The notes under the pieces are model-generated. The model worked only from the letters and a program-made list of their open reading frames with translations, was not told the DNA's origin and ran no database searches. From positions 55,126-119,125 of the forward strand of contig NZ_BMPI01000032.1 of the NCBI RefSeq assembly GCF_014647515.1: DNA of 64,000 nucleotides, in the 5' to 3' direction. The first letter of the stretch is position 1, and each line of letters starts with the position of its first letter. The position numbers and the translations under genes are program-made. Shown piece after piece: positions 40,117-49,873 of the stretch. This DNA is from Dactylosporangium sucinum (GTDB lineage: Bacteria; Actinomycetota; Actinomycetes; Mycobacteriales; Micromonosporaceae).

Positions 40117-41730
40117 ATGAGAACGCGATTCATGACCGGAGTGCTGGCAGGGGGCGTCGTCGTGGCGCTCGCGGCCGGCTGTTCCGGGGGCGAGCCGCCG
40201 AACAGCGAGAACGGCACCAGCACCAACGACGGCCTGACCAAGAACGTCCGCCTGGAGGACGAGACGCAGCCCTCCGGCACGCCGAAGTCCGGCGGCCGGC
40301 TGCGGATCATGATCCGGCTGGACGCCAACGAGCTCGACCCCCACAAGATGTCCGAGACCTCGGCCTTCGTCATCAACGAGCAGATCTACGAGTCGCTCGT
40401 GGAGTCCTACCGCGGCGAGATCAAGCCGTCCATCGCCGAGTCCTGGCAGCAGAGCAGCGACGGGCTGACCCTGACGTTCAAGCTGCGCGACAACGCCTAC
40501 TTCCACAGCGGGCGCAAGGTGACGTCGGCCGACGTGAAGTACTCGATCGAGCGGATCAAGAACCCGGCGACCCGGGCGCCGCGGGCCCGCAGCTACGAGG
40601 GCATCACCGCGGTCGAGACGCCCGACGAGCGCACGGCGATCCTCAAGCTCAGCAAGCCCAACGCGGCCATCCTGACCCTGCTGTCCACCGCCGCGTCGTC
40701 CATCGTGGACAAGTCGGTGGTCGACGAGAAGGGCGGGCTCAACACCGCCGTCGACGGCGGCAGCGGCCCGTTCAAGATCGCCTCGCGGGTGGCGGGCCAG
40801 GCCATCAAGCTCGACAAGCACAGCCAGTACTGGCAGGCCGGCGTGCCCTACCTCGACGGGATGGACTTCACGTTCAACCCGGACGACAACGCCCGCGCCG
40901 CGGCCGTGCGCAGCGGCACCGTCGACTTCCTCTGGCGGCCCGCGCCGGAGTTCATCGACGCGCTGAAGAAGGACGAGAAGCTCAAGTGGTACGGCGGGTC
41001 CGGCTCGCTGTCGCTGCACGTGCGGCTCAACACGTCCAAGGCGCCGTACGACAACGTGAAGGTCCGCCAGGCGATCTTCTACGCGCTCGACCGGCAGGAG
41101 ATCCTCGACGTCGCCAACTCCGGCTTCGGCACCGCGCTCAACGCGGGTTACCTGCCGCCGGACCGCTACGGCGCGCTCACCACGCCGGTCTACGCCAAGG
41201 CCAACATCGACAAGGCCAAGCAGCTGCTCGCCGAGGCGGGCTTCCCGAACGGCTTCGAGGCGAAGCTCATGGTCATCGCCACCTCGGCGTTCCAGGTGCG
41301 CTCGGCCGAGGTCGAGCAGCAGCAGCTCGCGAAGATCGGCATCAAGGTGACCATCGAGTCGGTCGAGTCCACGATCGCCGACACGAAGACCAAGTCGGGC
41401 GAGTTCGACATGTACCAGTCCGGCTTCGGCCTGACCTACGACCCGGACGAGCGGTTCAGCGCCAGCTTCATCAAGGGCGGCGGCCTGAACTACGGCAACT
41501 GGAGCGACCCCGAGTACGAGGCGCTCATCGTGCAGGCCCGCTCCGAGCTCGACAAGGACAAGCGGGCGGCGCTCTACCAGCAGGCCGAGAAGATCCTGGC
41601 CGAGCGCGGCCCGGTGGCGATGACGTTCCTCAACGCGGACTTCGACGTCGTGCAGAAGGACGTCATGGGCTACCGCGGCGACCCGACCCCGACGTACCGC
41701 TTCTACCGCAACCTCTGGCTCAACCGCTGA
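40117..41730 (+). CDS. Oligopeptide/dipeptide-type ABC solute-binding lipoprotein (SBP family 5)
   Basis: 537 residues from ATG 40117 with AAGGAGA 4 bp before. Lipobox LAAGC is near residue 22. SBP_bac_5 features run throughout: LDPHKMSETSAFVINEQIYESLVE, IAESWQQSSDGLTLTFKLRDNAYFHSG, VRQAIFYALDR and KQLLAEAGFPNG. It delivers a peptide-like ligand to permeases of the DppBC type, encoded 8 kb away on the other strand, with ATPases DppDF beyond. It is separated from the next gene by a strong hairpin that could keep receptor mRNA in excess. Confidence 0.92.
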   Translation: MRTRFMTGVLAGGVVVALAAGCSGGEPPNSENGTSTNDGLTKNVRLEDETQPSGTPKSGGRLRIMIRLDANELDPHKMSETSAFVINEQIYESLVESYRGEIKPSIAESWQQSSDGLTLTFKLRDNAYFHSGRKVTSADVKYSIERIKNPATRAPRARSYEGITAVETPDERTAILKLSKPNAAILTLLSTAASSIVDKSVVDEKGGLNTAVDGGSGPFKIASRVAGQAIKLDKHSQYWQAGVPYLDGMDFTFNPDDNARAAAVRSGTVDFLWRPAPEFIDALKKDEKLKWYGGSGSLSLHVRLNTSKAPYDNVKVRQAIFYALDRQEILDVANSGFGTALNAGYLPPDRYGALTTPVYAKANIDKAKQLLAEAGFPNGFEAKLMVIATSAFQVRSAEVEQQQLAKIGIKVTIESVESTIADTKTKSGEFDMYQSGFGLTYDPDERFSASFIKGGGLNYGNWSDPEYEALIVQARSELDKDKRAALYQQAEKILAERGPVAMTFLNADFDVVQKDVMGYRGDPTPTYRFYRNLWLNR

Positions 41731-41737
41731 CCGACAG

Positions 41738-41767
41738 CAGGGGGCGCCCGCCCGCGGGCGCCCCCTG
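41738..41767 (+). terminator. Perfect 14-bp hairpin after the receptor gene
   Basis: CAGGGGGCGCCCGC (41738-41751) pairs fully with GCGGGCGCCCCCTG (41754-41767). Lying inside an apparent operon, it may be a partial terminator or a 3'-end stabiliser that favours receptor over downstream products. Confidence 0.85.
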
Positions 41768-41788
41768 CCGAAACCCGAAAGGCGCCCC

Positions 41789-42655
41789 ATGGAAGACGTC
41801 CCCCTGAGCCATCGCTACATCATCGCCGCCCGGCTCAAGGGCTACCTCAACAAGCACGCCGAGGCCGTCGCGCTGCTCACCGAGGCGCTCGAGCTCGAGC
41901 CGGGCGACCCGCGCCTGCTGCGCTTCCGCGGGCACCGGCGGATCTCGGTCCGCGACTATGCGGGGGCGATCGAGGACCTGCGCGCCGCCGCGGACCGGCT
42001 CGACGAGGTCGAGGACGAGTACGAGATGTACCAGCCCGAGGTGGAGAAGGACGTCGTCAGCCTGATCCTGGGCCGGCCCGGGGCGGTGCGGCCCCAGCAC
42101 CTCACCGAGACGATGGCGGCTGCCGACCCCGACGCGCTGCCGCGGTACAACACCACCCTGCACACGTCGGTGTGGTACCACCTCGGCGTCGCCCAGTATC
42201 TCGACGGGGACCTCGAAGGCTGCCTGCCCAGCTTCCGCGCGGCCGAGCGCTCCGCCCGCCATCAGGAGGGGGTCGTCGCATCGCAGGACTGGCAGTACAT
42301 GGCGCTGCGACGGCTCGGCCGGGCGGACGAGGCCGAGCGGGTGCTGGACCGGTTCCGGCAGATCACGGTCGTCGACGAGGACCACCTGGTCGGCTACGAG
42401 GGCCGGATGCGCCTCTACACCGGCGAGCTCAGCCCCGAGCAGCTGTGGGCGATGTGCGACGGCGACAGCCTCAAGACCGTCACCCAGGGCTACGGCCTGG
42501 GCAACTGGCACTACTACAACGGCGACGTCGTCAAGGCCCGCGAGGTCTTCGACGGCGTCCTGCGGACCGGCGTCACGCACGCCTTCGCCTACCTGGCGGT
42601 CACGTCCGAGTACTCCCGCAACCCCGATTTCGCGACGGCGACGAAGGAGCACTGA
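41789..42655 (+). CDS. TPR-repeat cytoplasmic protein
   Basis: 288 residues, mostly helical. Tetratricopeptide patterns recur: AEAVALLTEALELEPGDPRLLRFRGHRRI, YAGAIEDLRAAADRLDEV, WYHLGVAQYLDGDLEGCLPSFRAAERSA and GNWHYYNGDVVKAREVFDGVLRTG. No signal peptide or catalytic domain. Conserved aromatic and His residues (TSVWYHLG, GNWHYYNGD) suggest a family-specific pocket. Its place between receptor and tautomerase suggests an accessory role in the pathway; function unknown. Confidence 0.8.
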   Translation: MEDVPLSHRYIIAARLKGYLNKHAEAVALLTEALELEPGDPRLLRFRGHRRISVRDYAGAIEDLRAAADRLDEVEDEYEMYQPEVEKDVVSLILGRPGAVRPQHLTETMAAADPDALPRYNTTLHTSVWYHLGVAQYLDGDLEGCLPSFRAAERSARHQEGVVASQDWQYMALRRLGRADEAERVLDRFRQITVVDEDHLVGYEGRMRLYTGELSPEQLWAMCDGDSLKTVTQGYGLGNWHYYNGDVVKAREVFDGVLRTGVTHAFAYLAVTSEYSRNPDFATATKEH

Positions 42656-42660
42656 ACACC

Positions 42661-42864
42661 ATGGCGATCATCCGGGCCGAGATCGGCCACCGCGACCAGG
42701 AGACCAAGGAGGCGATCATCGCCGAGCTGACCGACGTCCTGGTCAAGTACGGCTCGCCCCGCGAGAACACCCACGTCCTGCTCTACGAGGTCTCCTACGA
42801 CAACTGGGCCAAGGGCGGCGTCACCTACAACAACCGGAAGAAGAAGGCTCAGGAGGGCTCGTGA
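42661..42864 (+). CDS. 4-oxalocrotonate tautomerase-like small protein without Pro1
   Basis: 67 residues. Size, the beta-alpha-beta pattern (AIIRAEIGHRDQETKEAIIAELTDVLVKYG ... VLLYEVSYDNWAKGG) and position match the tautomerase superfamily, whose catalytic base is the N-terminal proline freed by Met removal. Here residue 2 is Ala, so the proline mechanism is not possible. It follows the TPR gene by 5 bp, and its stop overlaps the dehydrogenase start. Hydratase-like, binding or structural roles are alternatives. Confidence 0.8.
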   Translation: MAIIRAEIGHRDQETKEAIIAELTDVLVKYGSPRENTHVLLYEVSYDNWAKGGVTYNNRKKKAQEGS

Positions 42865-43829
42865 CGGGCCCGCACGTACTGCTCACGCCGAACCTCGCCG
42901 AGCTGATCCCGGGGCTGCGGGCGGACTACCCCGGCTGCCGCTTCACGCCGATCCCGGACGACGAGCCGGTGCGCGACGAGTGGCTCGACGCCGAGGTGAT
43001 CCTGCGCAGCGCGATGAACGAGGACACGTTCGAGGAGCTGCTGAGCAAGTGCGACCGGCTGCGCTGGGTGCAGATCACCGCCGCCGGCTTCGACTGGGTC
43101 GGCGGCGCGGTCTGGCGGCGCCGCCTCGACGAGGGCCTGATCTACACCCGCTCGCCCAACTCCTACAACGTGCCGATCGCCGAGTACGTCATCGGCGCGG
43201 TGCTCATGCACGGCCGGGCGTTCCCGGCGCTGCGGGAGGCCCAGCAGCGGCACGAGTGGATCCGCCTCGTCGCCAACGACGTCATCGGCAGCACGATGCT
43301 GGTCTTCGGCACCGGCGGGATCGGCTCCGAGGTGGCATGGCGCGCGACCGCCCTGGGCGCCACCGTGATCGGCGTCAACCGCACGGGCGCCCCGGTCGAC
43401 GGCTTCGCGCGGGTCGTGCCGTTCGCCGAGCACTTCGCCCTCCTGCCCGAGGCGGACGCGGTGGTACTGGCGATGCCGCTGACGACGGAGAACCGGTACT
43501 TCTTCGGGGCCGGGCATTTCGCGGCCATGCGGGCGAGCGCGGTGCTGGTGAACGTCGGCCGGGGCGCGCTGGTCGTCGAGGATGCGCTCGTGGACGCCAT
43601 GCGCGGCGGGCGGATCGGCGCCGCCGTCCTCGACGTCTTCGAGGAGGAGCCACTGCCGCCGGAGCACCGGCTGTGGGACCTGCCGAACACGACGATCACC
43701 CCGCACACGTCGTTCCGGGGGTCGGGCAACCTGCAGCGGCTCGGCGCCGACTTCCGCGCCAACCTCGACCGTTTCCTGGCCGGGGCGCCGCTGGCTGGCA
43801 CCAAGCGGCAGCCCGAGCTGGGTTACTGA
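42861..43829 (+). CDS. D-2-hydroxyacid dehydrogenase (NAD-dependent)
   Basis: 322 residues from GTG 42861, with AGGAGGG upstream and a 4-bp overlap with the tautomerase gene. The nucleotide-binding loop is VFGTGGIGSEVAWRATALG. Catalytic Arg (NVGRGALV), Glu (VFEEEPLP) and His (TPHTSFRG) are all present. It interconverts a 2-hydroxyacid and a 2-oxoacid. With the E1 2-oxoacid dehydrogenase across the locus, it may feed acid products of peptide breakdown into acyl-CoA. It ends the operon, followed by a bidirectional terminator. Confidence 0.9.
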   Translation: MTGPHVLLTPNLAELIPGLRADYPGCRFTPIPDDEPVRDEWLDAEVILRSAMNEDTFEELLSKCDRLRWVQITAAGFDWVGGAVWRRRLDEGLIYTRSPNSYNVPIAEYVIGAVLMHGRAFPALREAQQRHEWIRLVANDVIGSTMLVFGTGGIGSEVAWRATALGATVIGVNRTGAPVDGFARVVPFAEHFALLPEADAVVLAMPLTTENRYFFGAGHFAAMRASAVLVNVGRGALVVEDALVDAMRGGRIGAAVLDVFEEEPLPPEHRLWDLPNTTITPHTSFRGSGNLQRLGADFRANLDRFLAGAPLAGTKRQPELGY

Positions 43830-43837
43830 GGAAAACG

Positions 43838-43875
43838 GCGGCGGCCTACCCGAAGTCTCCCGGGTGGGCCGCCGC
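43838..43875. terminator. Bidirectional hairpin between convergent operons
   Basis: A 15-bp stem (43838-43852 with 43861-43875, one T-G pair) and an 8-nt loop, preceded by AAAA on the plus strand, ends the dehydrogenase operon and the hydrolase gene. Confidence 0.85.
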
Positions 43876-43883
43876 TCCTGCCG

Positions 43884-45119
43884 TCACGGAATGAACCGCA
43901 CCTCGGGGAAGGCGCGGCTGGGGCCCTCGAGCAGGCGCTGCCGCCGGTGGCGCAGGTGCTGGTCGAAGAAGGCGAGCGGGTAGGCCTGCTGGATGCGCAC
44001 CGCGCGGGCCGGCGGGATGGTGCCGACCCAGTCGCGCAGCGCCTCGTCGCTCATGCCGACGATCGGCGCCAGCTGCGTCAGCAGCACCTTGTAGTCGCCG
44101 AACGAGGCGTGGACGGCACCGTCGGCCTCGATGTTGCGCCGCCACCCGGTCAGGTGCGACCAGGCCTGGGCGACCGGCTCCTCGGTGCGGGGGTAGGCGG
44201 CGGTCACCAGCATGACGGGCCGGTCGATGTCGGTCTCGACCCTCGGCTCCATCGGGCCGTCGAGGCTCAGCCCGGCCCGGATGCGCGGGTCCGCGAGCAT
44301 CGCCCAGACGGTCGCCGTGGCGCCCTTCGACGCGCCGAAGACGCCGATGCTCCGCGGGTCGGGGGCGCCGCGCAGGCCGGCCGGCAGCGGCCGGCCGTCG
44401 GCATCGGGGTTGCGCCCGGCGGCGAGGTCCTCGACGCAGTCCAGGACGAACGGGATGTCGTCGGCGAAGTCCCGCGAGCCCATCGGGATCTCCCTGCTCG
44501 GCTCGAGGACCCGGCCGTCGGGGAACTCGACGTAGGTGTCGTAGGTGTGGGCGACGGTGAGCACCACGTAGCCGTGGCTGGCCAACTCCTGCACGACGGT
44601 CGTGTGGCTGGCGCGCTGGTCGTGCGCGCCGTGCGAGAACACCACGACCGGCAGCCGCTCGCCCGTGCGCCGCACCGGCGCGCCCTGCCGGCCCGCGGTG
44701 ATCGGCGCCAGTGCCGCGTCACCGGGCAGGCCGCTGCCCGCGAGCAGCGCGCGCATGGACGCCTCGGGCATCCACGGCGCCCGCGGGTAGCGGGTGACGT
44801 CGCGGGCCGGGTACCAGACGCTGACCATCAGCTCGCGGAAGCGCCCCGGGCCGGCGTACGGGTCCGGCCGGGACCGGTCGACGAGGCGCAGTGCGACCGT
44901 GCCGACCGGGAACGGCCCGGTCGGCACAGGCAGCACCAGCCGGGGCGGGCCACCGGGACCCGCCGCCGGGACCGCAGACGCTCGCCCCCCGAGGCCGAGC
45001 GGAACGGTGACACCGGCGGCCAGTGCGGCCGTGATGAGACCTCGGCGGGACAGGGAGAGGTTGCCGGCGGTGAGCAGCCGGCGCGGGTCAGCGCCGGCGG
45101 GAACCGCATCGGAAGTCAT
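43884..45119 (-). CDS. Tat-exported alpha/beta hydrolase, PAF-acetylhydrolase-like
   Basis: 411 residues. The N-terminus has SRRGLITAALAAGVTVPLG, a twin-arginine-type signal with the hydrophobic stretch at 27-42. The hydrolase core has the oxyanion block VVVFSHGAHDQRASH, the nucleophile elbow GVFGASKGATA (Ser in GASKG) and a candidate base in GAVHASFGDY. This is closest to bacterial platelet-activating-factor acetylhydrolase/lipase relatives. It lies 3 bp downstream of a perfect 9-bp inverted repeat. It may hydrolyse esters outside the cell to feed the locus. Confidence 0.83.
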   Translation of the reverse strand: MTSDAVPAGADPRRLLTAGNLSLSRRGLITAALAAGVTVPLGLGGRASAVPAAGPGGPPRLVLPVPTGPFPVGTVALRLVDRSRPDPYAGPGRFRELMVSVWYPARDVTRYPRAPWMPEASMRALLAGSGLPGDAALAPITAGRQGAPVRRTGERLPVVVFSHGAHDQRASHTTVVQELASHGYVVLTVAHTYDTYVEFPDGRVLEPSREIPMGSRDFADDIPFVLDCVEDLAAGRNPDADGRPLPAGLRGAPDPRSIGVFGASKGATATVWAMLADPRIRAGLSLDGPMEPRVETDIDRPVMLVTAAYPRTEEPVAQAWSHLTGWRRNIEADGAVHASFGDYKVLLTQLAPIVGMSDEALRDWVGTIPPARAVRIQQAYPLAFFDQHLRHRRQRLLEGPSRAFPEVRFIP

Positions 45120-45122
45120 GCC

Positions 45123-45147
45123 GATAGGTTTCCATTACAAACCTATC
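45123..45147. promoter_or_regulatory. Perfect inverted repeat before the hydrolase start
   Basis: GATAGGTTT (45123-45131), 7-bp spacer, AAACCTATC (45139-45147). It abuts the ATG of the hydrolase (45119) and differs in sequence from the CGACG palindromes, so a separate regulator or an mRNA hairpin controlling translation is possible. Confidence 0.6.
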
Positions 45148-45166
45148 CGCGCAAGAGATGAATTTG

Positions 45167-47344
<2,178 letters not shown>

Positions 47345-47364
47345 GACCGGCGCTCCAAAGGGGG

Positions 47365-48258
47365 TCAGCGGTTGGTGCGGCCACGCAGCCGCGGGTCGAG
47401 GACGTCGCGCAGGGTGTCGCCGAGCAGGTTGAACCCGAGGACCGCGATCATGATGCAGACGCCCGGCACCACCGACGGCCAGATCGACATCTCCATGAAG
47501 GCCTTGCCGTTGGACAGCATCGAGCCCCAGGACGGCTGCGGCGGCTGGACGCCGAGGCCGAGGTAGCCCAGCGACGCCTCGATGAGGATGGCGTAGGCGA
47601 TGCTCGTGGTGAACTGCACCGCGATCGGCGCGATCGAGTTCGGCAGGATGTACTTGACGATGAGGCGGGCGTTGCTCAGCCCGACCGCCTGCCCGGACTC
47701 GACGAACGGCTCGCGCCGCACGGACATCGCCGTGCCCCGCACGATGCGGGCGAAGCTCGGGATGAACACGAGCACCAGGGCGATGATCAGGTTCTCCGTG
47801 CCCGGGCCGCGGGCGGCCACGACGGCGAGGGCCAGCAGCAGGGTCGGGAAGGCGAACATGATGTCGGTGACCGGGGTGATGATCGCGTCGAGGACGCCCC
47901 GGTAGAAGCCGGCGAGCAGGCCGAGCAGCACGCCGACGGTGGCGGCGCAGCCGACCACGATCAGGCTCACGGCGAGCGAGGTGCGCGCACCGTAGAGGGC
48001 CCGGCTGAGCAGGTCGCGGCCGGCCTCGTCGGCGCCGAGCAGGAAGGTGCCGCCGGGCTGGGCCAGGCGCTGGTTGGACATCGCGGTCGGGTCGTAGGGC
48101 GCGATGACCGGGGCGAGGGCCGCGGCCGCGGCCATGAGCAGGACGATGGTCAGCCCCACGGCGCCGACCTTGTCCCTCATCAGCTGCCGCACCAGCGCGC
48201 CGCCGCCGCTGAGCCGGCGCGCCCGAACCTTCGTGACGGTGTCGACGTCAGTGACCAC
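47365..48258 (-). CDS. dppC: Peptide ABC permease, DppC/OppC-like
   Basis: 297 residues from GTG 48258, overlapping the dppB-like stop by 11 bp. An N-terminal helix (VGLTIVLLMAAAAALAPVIAPYDP) and five further helices surround the permease EAA signature region ALSNARLIVKYILPNSIAPI. It pairs with the DppB-like protein to form the channel for the family-5 receptor at 40117. The downstream E1 gene follows after 20 bp, suggesting one operon. Confidence 0.92.
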   Translation of the reverse strand: MVTDVDTVTKVRARRLSGGGALVRQLMRDKVGAVGLTIVLLMAAAAALAPVIAPYDPTAMSNQRLAQPGGTFLLGADEAGRDLLSRALYGARTSLAVSLIVVGCAATVGVLLGLLAGFYRGVLDAIITPVTDIMFAFPTLLLALAVVAARGPGTENLIIALVLVFIPSFARIVRGTAMSVRREPFVESGQAVGLSNARLIVKYILPNSIAPIAVQFTTSIAYAILIEASLGYLGLGVQPPQPSWGSMLSNGKAFMEMSIWPSVVPGVCIMIAVLGFNLLGDTLRDVLDPRLRGRTNR

Positions 48259-49195
48259 TGCGCAGCCTCGGATCCAGGTAGGTGTAGACGAGGTCGACCA
48301 GGTAGTTGACCAGGACGTAGAAGAAGGCGAGGAAGAGCAGGGTGCCCTGGACGACCGGGTAGTCGCGCTGGCTGATCCCGCGGATGACCATCGTGCCCAG
48401 GCCGGGCCAGGCGAAGACCTGCTCGACGATGACCGTGCCGCCGAGCAGCGCGCCGAGCTCGATGCCGAGCACGGTCACGACCGGGATGAGCGAGTTGCGC
48501 AGGGCGTGGCGGACCATGATGACCCGCTCGGCCAGTCCCTTGGCGCGGGCGGTGCGCACGTAGTCCTGGTTGAGCACCTCCAGCATGCTGGAGCGGGTCA
48601 TCCGCATGTTGATCGCGGCGAGGCTGGCGCCCAGGGTGACGGCCGGCAGCACCAGATACCGCAGGTTGTCGAGCAGGCCGCCGCCCTCGCCGGCGCCCTG
48701 GGAGGGCAGCCAGCCGAGGGAGACGGAGAAGACGTAGACGAGCAGGATGCCCAGCCAGAAGTTGGGCACCGACAGGCCGATGAGCGACACGACCCGGGCG
48801 ACGGCGTCGAGCGGCCCGTTGCGCCGGGTGGCGCTGAGGATCCCGAGCGGGATCGAGAGCAGCACGGCGACCAGCAGCGCGGAGAGGGCCAGCAGCAGCG
48901 TGGACGGGAGCCGCTGCAGGATCTCGTCGAGCACCGGCTGGCCGGTGCGCATCGAGGTGCCGAGGTCACCGCGCAGGAGGTCGCCGAACCAGGTGAAGAA
49001 CTGCTCGTGCAACGGCATGTCGAGCCCGAAGTAGCGGCGCATCTCCTCCTCGACGTGCGGGTCGCCGAAGTCCTGTCCCATGATGGAGCTGATCACGTCG
49101 CCCGGAATCATCCGGATGACCAGGAACGAGATCACCGAGATCCCGAGCAGGACGGGGACGACGGTCAGCGAGCGGATCAGCGTGATGCGCAGCAT
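48248..49195 (-). CDS. dppB: Peptide ABC permease, DppB/OppB-like
   Basis: 315 residues, ATG preceded by GGGGAG. The N-terminal helix after RITLIRSLTVVPVLLGISVISFLVIRMIPGD is diagnostic of DppB. The EAA loop is ARAKGLAERVIMVRHALRNSLIPVV and the C-terminal helix ends LVYTYLDPRLRSGH. It starts 18 bp after the Lrp-type gene's stop, so transporter and regulator are co-transcribed and under the same palindrome-controlled promoter. Confidence 0.93.
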   Translation of the reverse strand: MLRITLIRSLTVVPVLLGISVISFLVIRMIPGDVISSIMGQDFGDPHVEEEMRRYFGLDMPLHEQFFTWFGDLLRGDLGTSMRTGQPVLDEILQRLPSTLLLALSALLVAVLLSIPLGILSATRRNGPLDAVARVVSLIGLSVPNFWLGILLVYVFSVSLGWLPSQGAGEGGGLLDNLRYLVLPAVTLGASLAAINMRMTRSSMLEVLNQDYVRTARAKGLAERVIMVRHALRNSLIPVVTVLGIELGALLGGTVIVEQVFAWPGLGTMVIRGISQRDYPVVQGTLLFLAFFYVLVNYLVDLVYTYLDPRLRSGH

Positions 49196-49213
49196 GGCGG
49201 GCTCCCCTGCCGG

Positions 49214-49750
49214 TCAGTGCTCGTAACCGGATAACCCGGGGTCGGCGCCGGCGTCCCAGCCCGGCTCCTCGTCCTCGTCGTCGGTGCCGGCGAGATCGCG
49301 CGCCCACTCGTGCGCCCGCTTGGCCACCCGCAGCACCATCACCGACCGGCTCTCCATGACGCCCTCCAGGTGACCCAGGCTTTCGGTCCAGAACCGGCGC
49401 ATGGTGTTGGTGGAGGCGAAGTAGCCGACGGCGATGATGTCGAACTGGCCGGTCACGTGGTAGACGTAGGCCATCTCGGGCATGCCGGCGAGCTTGTCGA
49501 TGAGCTGCTCGGTGGCGCCGGGAGCGCTCTGGATCTCGAAGATCGTGTGCACCGGGCGGCCCATGAAGGCGGCGCTGGGGATCGCGGAGAACTGCAGCTT
49601 GCCCTCGGCGAGCAGCCGGTCGATCCGGCGCCGCACCGACCCCTCGGAGAGGCCGACCTTGGCCGCCAGCGCGACGTTGGTCTGCCTCGGGTCCTGCACG
49701 AGCTCCCGGATGATGTTGCGATCCTTCACGATCGAGCTCTTGGATGTCAT
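49214..49750 (-). CDS. Lrp/AsnC-family transcriptional regulator
   Basis: 178 residues from ATG 49750 (TTGGAG upstream). The helix-turn-helix is RQTNVALAAKVGLSEGSVRRRIDRLLAEG. The RAM/AsnC ligand-binding domain follows (AGMPEMAYVYHVTGQFDIIAVGYF). A C-terminal acidic tail (GTDDEDEEPGWDAG) is longer than usual. It probably senses an amino acid or pathway acid and binds CGACG-N5-CGTCG: one copy lies just after its own transcription start, another in front of the dipeptidase/receptor operon. Confidence 0.92.
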   Translation of the reverse strand: MTSKSSIVKDRNIIRELVQDPRQTNVALAAKVGLSEGSVRRRIDRLLAEGKLQFSAIPSAAFMGRPVHTIFEIQSAPGATEQLIDKLAGMPEMAYVYHVTGQFDIIAVGYFASTNTMRRFWTESLGHLEGVMESRSVMVLRVAKRAHEWARDLAGTDDEDEEPGWDAGADPGLSGYEH

Positions 49751-49768
49751 CGGGCTCCAACTCTCAAT

Positions 49769-49783
49769 CGACGTAATTCGTCG
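49769..49783. promoter_or_regulatory. Lrp-locus palindrome, copy B
   Basis: CGACGTAATTCGTCG, one base different from copy A at 38922. It covers about +2 to +17 of the predicted lrp-type transcript, a classic autorepression position. Confidence 0.75.
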
Positions 49784-49791
49784 CTCGCCGG

Positions 49792-49820
49792 AGCCTAGAC
49801 GACGAAGATCGGCTGTGCAA
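49792..49820 (-). promoter_or_regulatory. Promoter of the Lrp-dppBC-E1 operon
   Basis: Minus strand TTGCAC (49820-49815), 17-bp spacer, TAGGCT (49797-49792). Transcription would start near 49785, immediately before palindrome copy B. Confidence 0.65.
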
Positions 49821-49833
49821 CACTCCCGATTGA

Positions 49834-49849
49834 CGAACGGCGACGTTCG
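49834..49849. promoter_or_regulatory. Second palindrome facing dppD
   Basis: CGAACG-GCGA-CGTTCG, a perfect 6-bp inverted repeat 25 bp before the dppD start, overlapping TTGACG (49830-49835). Related in flavour (CGA/TCG arms) to copies A and B, it may be a weaker site of the same regulator. Confidence 0.5.
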
Positions 49850-49873
49850 AGCCCGGAGTTTTGGGGAGATTCG

